Origin: Okapia johnstoni
Taxonomy: Eukaryota; Chordata; Mammalia; Artiodactyla; Giraffidae
Length of the DNA stretch: 64,000 bases
Assembly (NCBI GenBank): GCA_024291935.2
Contig: CM044314.1
Location: forward strand, 21,860,001-21,924,000
Direction of reading: 5' to 3'
Shown here: positions 63,876 to 64,000 of the stretch, in pieces
Layout: every line of letters begins with the position of its first letter
How positions within the stretch are numbered: position 1 is the stretch's first letter
Translations under genes and position numbers: made by a program
The notes under the pieces: generated by a model
Database searches by the model: none
The model's input: the letters and a program-made list of their open reading frames with translations, nothing else
Told to the model about the DNA's origin: nothing

Positions 63876-64000
63876 GGGTGCTGGTGAGGGGTGAGGTGGA
63901 GGATTTCTGATGACAATTCTGAATTTCCAAATGGCTCCTACTTCTAGTGATTCTTGGGCAGAAATCCTATGGACCAACCCAGTGTGCTGGAGAAGGCAAT

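Larger units (their letters stand above)
57342..64000 (-). other. SEMA4D 5' side: untranslated exon part and upstream intron
   Basis: No coding exon or promoter could be recognised. It contains microsatellites (58058-58136, 61664-61945), a SINE/BovB tail (60930-60982) and a complete Bov-tA (63658-63875). The 5' UTR boundary of the start-codon exon is undetermined. Confidence 0.6.

Overview
This is a window of a ruminant nuclear genome, probably cattle or a close relative. The call rests on dense Bov-tA/BovA2 SINEs, CHR-type tRNA-Glu SINEs, a bovine-type L1 fragment and three fragments of the BovB retrotransposon. There are no bacterial features: genes are split into short exons with GT-AG introns. 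Protein identities were assigned by recalling the human orthologues; no database search was run.

Two protein genes converge tail to tail. On the + strand (1-16.5 kb) lies the 3' half of SECISBP2, the SECIS-binding protein needed for selenocysteine insertion. Seven exons (4653-15694) encode the last 368 residues, including the end of the Sec-incorporation region and the whole L7Ae-type RNA-binding domain. A poly(A) signal follows at 16444. The N-terminal half lies upstream of the window; positions 1-4652 are intron made largely of old L1 sequence.

On the - strand (about 57.3 kb down to 31.3 kb) lies the complete coding sequence of SEMA4D (CD100). Fourteen coding exons join in phase into an 863-residue class 4 semaphorin: signal peptide, sema domain, PSI domain, Ig domain, Ser/Thr/Pro stalk, one transmembrane helix and a 107-residue cytoplasmic tail. 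The region from 57.3 to 64 kb is the 5' intron/5' UTR side of the gene, where I see no further coding exon.

The most informative observation is downstream of the usual SEMA4D last exon. Three more - strand exons (30735-30944, 23344-23553, 19327-19424) splice in phase from exon 13. They encode a different Ig-like domain and a helical, basic tail without a membrane helix, matching the alternative (738-residue) human SEMA4D isoform as I recall it. SEMA4D therefore probably extends to within about 3 kb of the SECISBP2 3' end. I could not place the very last short exon.

Introns are rich in young SINEs, several with clear target-site duplications. These include a BovA2 dimer inside an old Tigger1 DNA transposon, a SINE pair inside BovB, and opposite-facing SINE pairs flanking SEMA4D exons 7 and 11. 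I found no RNA gene, CRISPR array, intact mobile element or undescribed multi-gene system.
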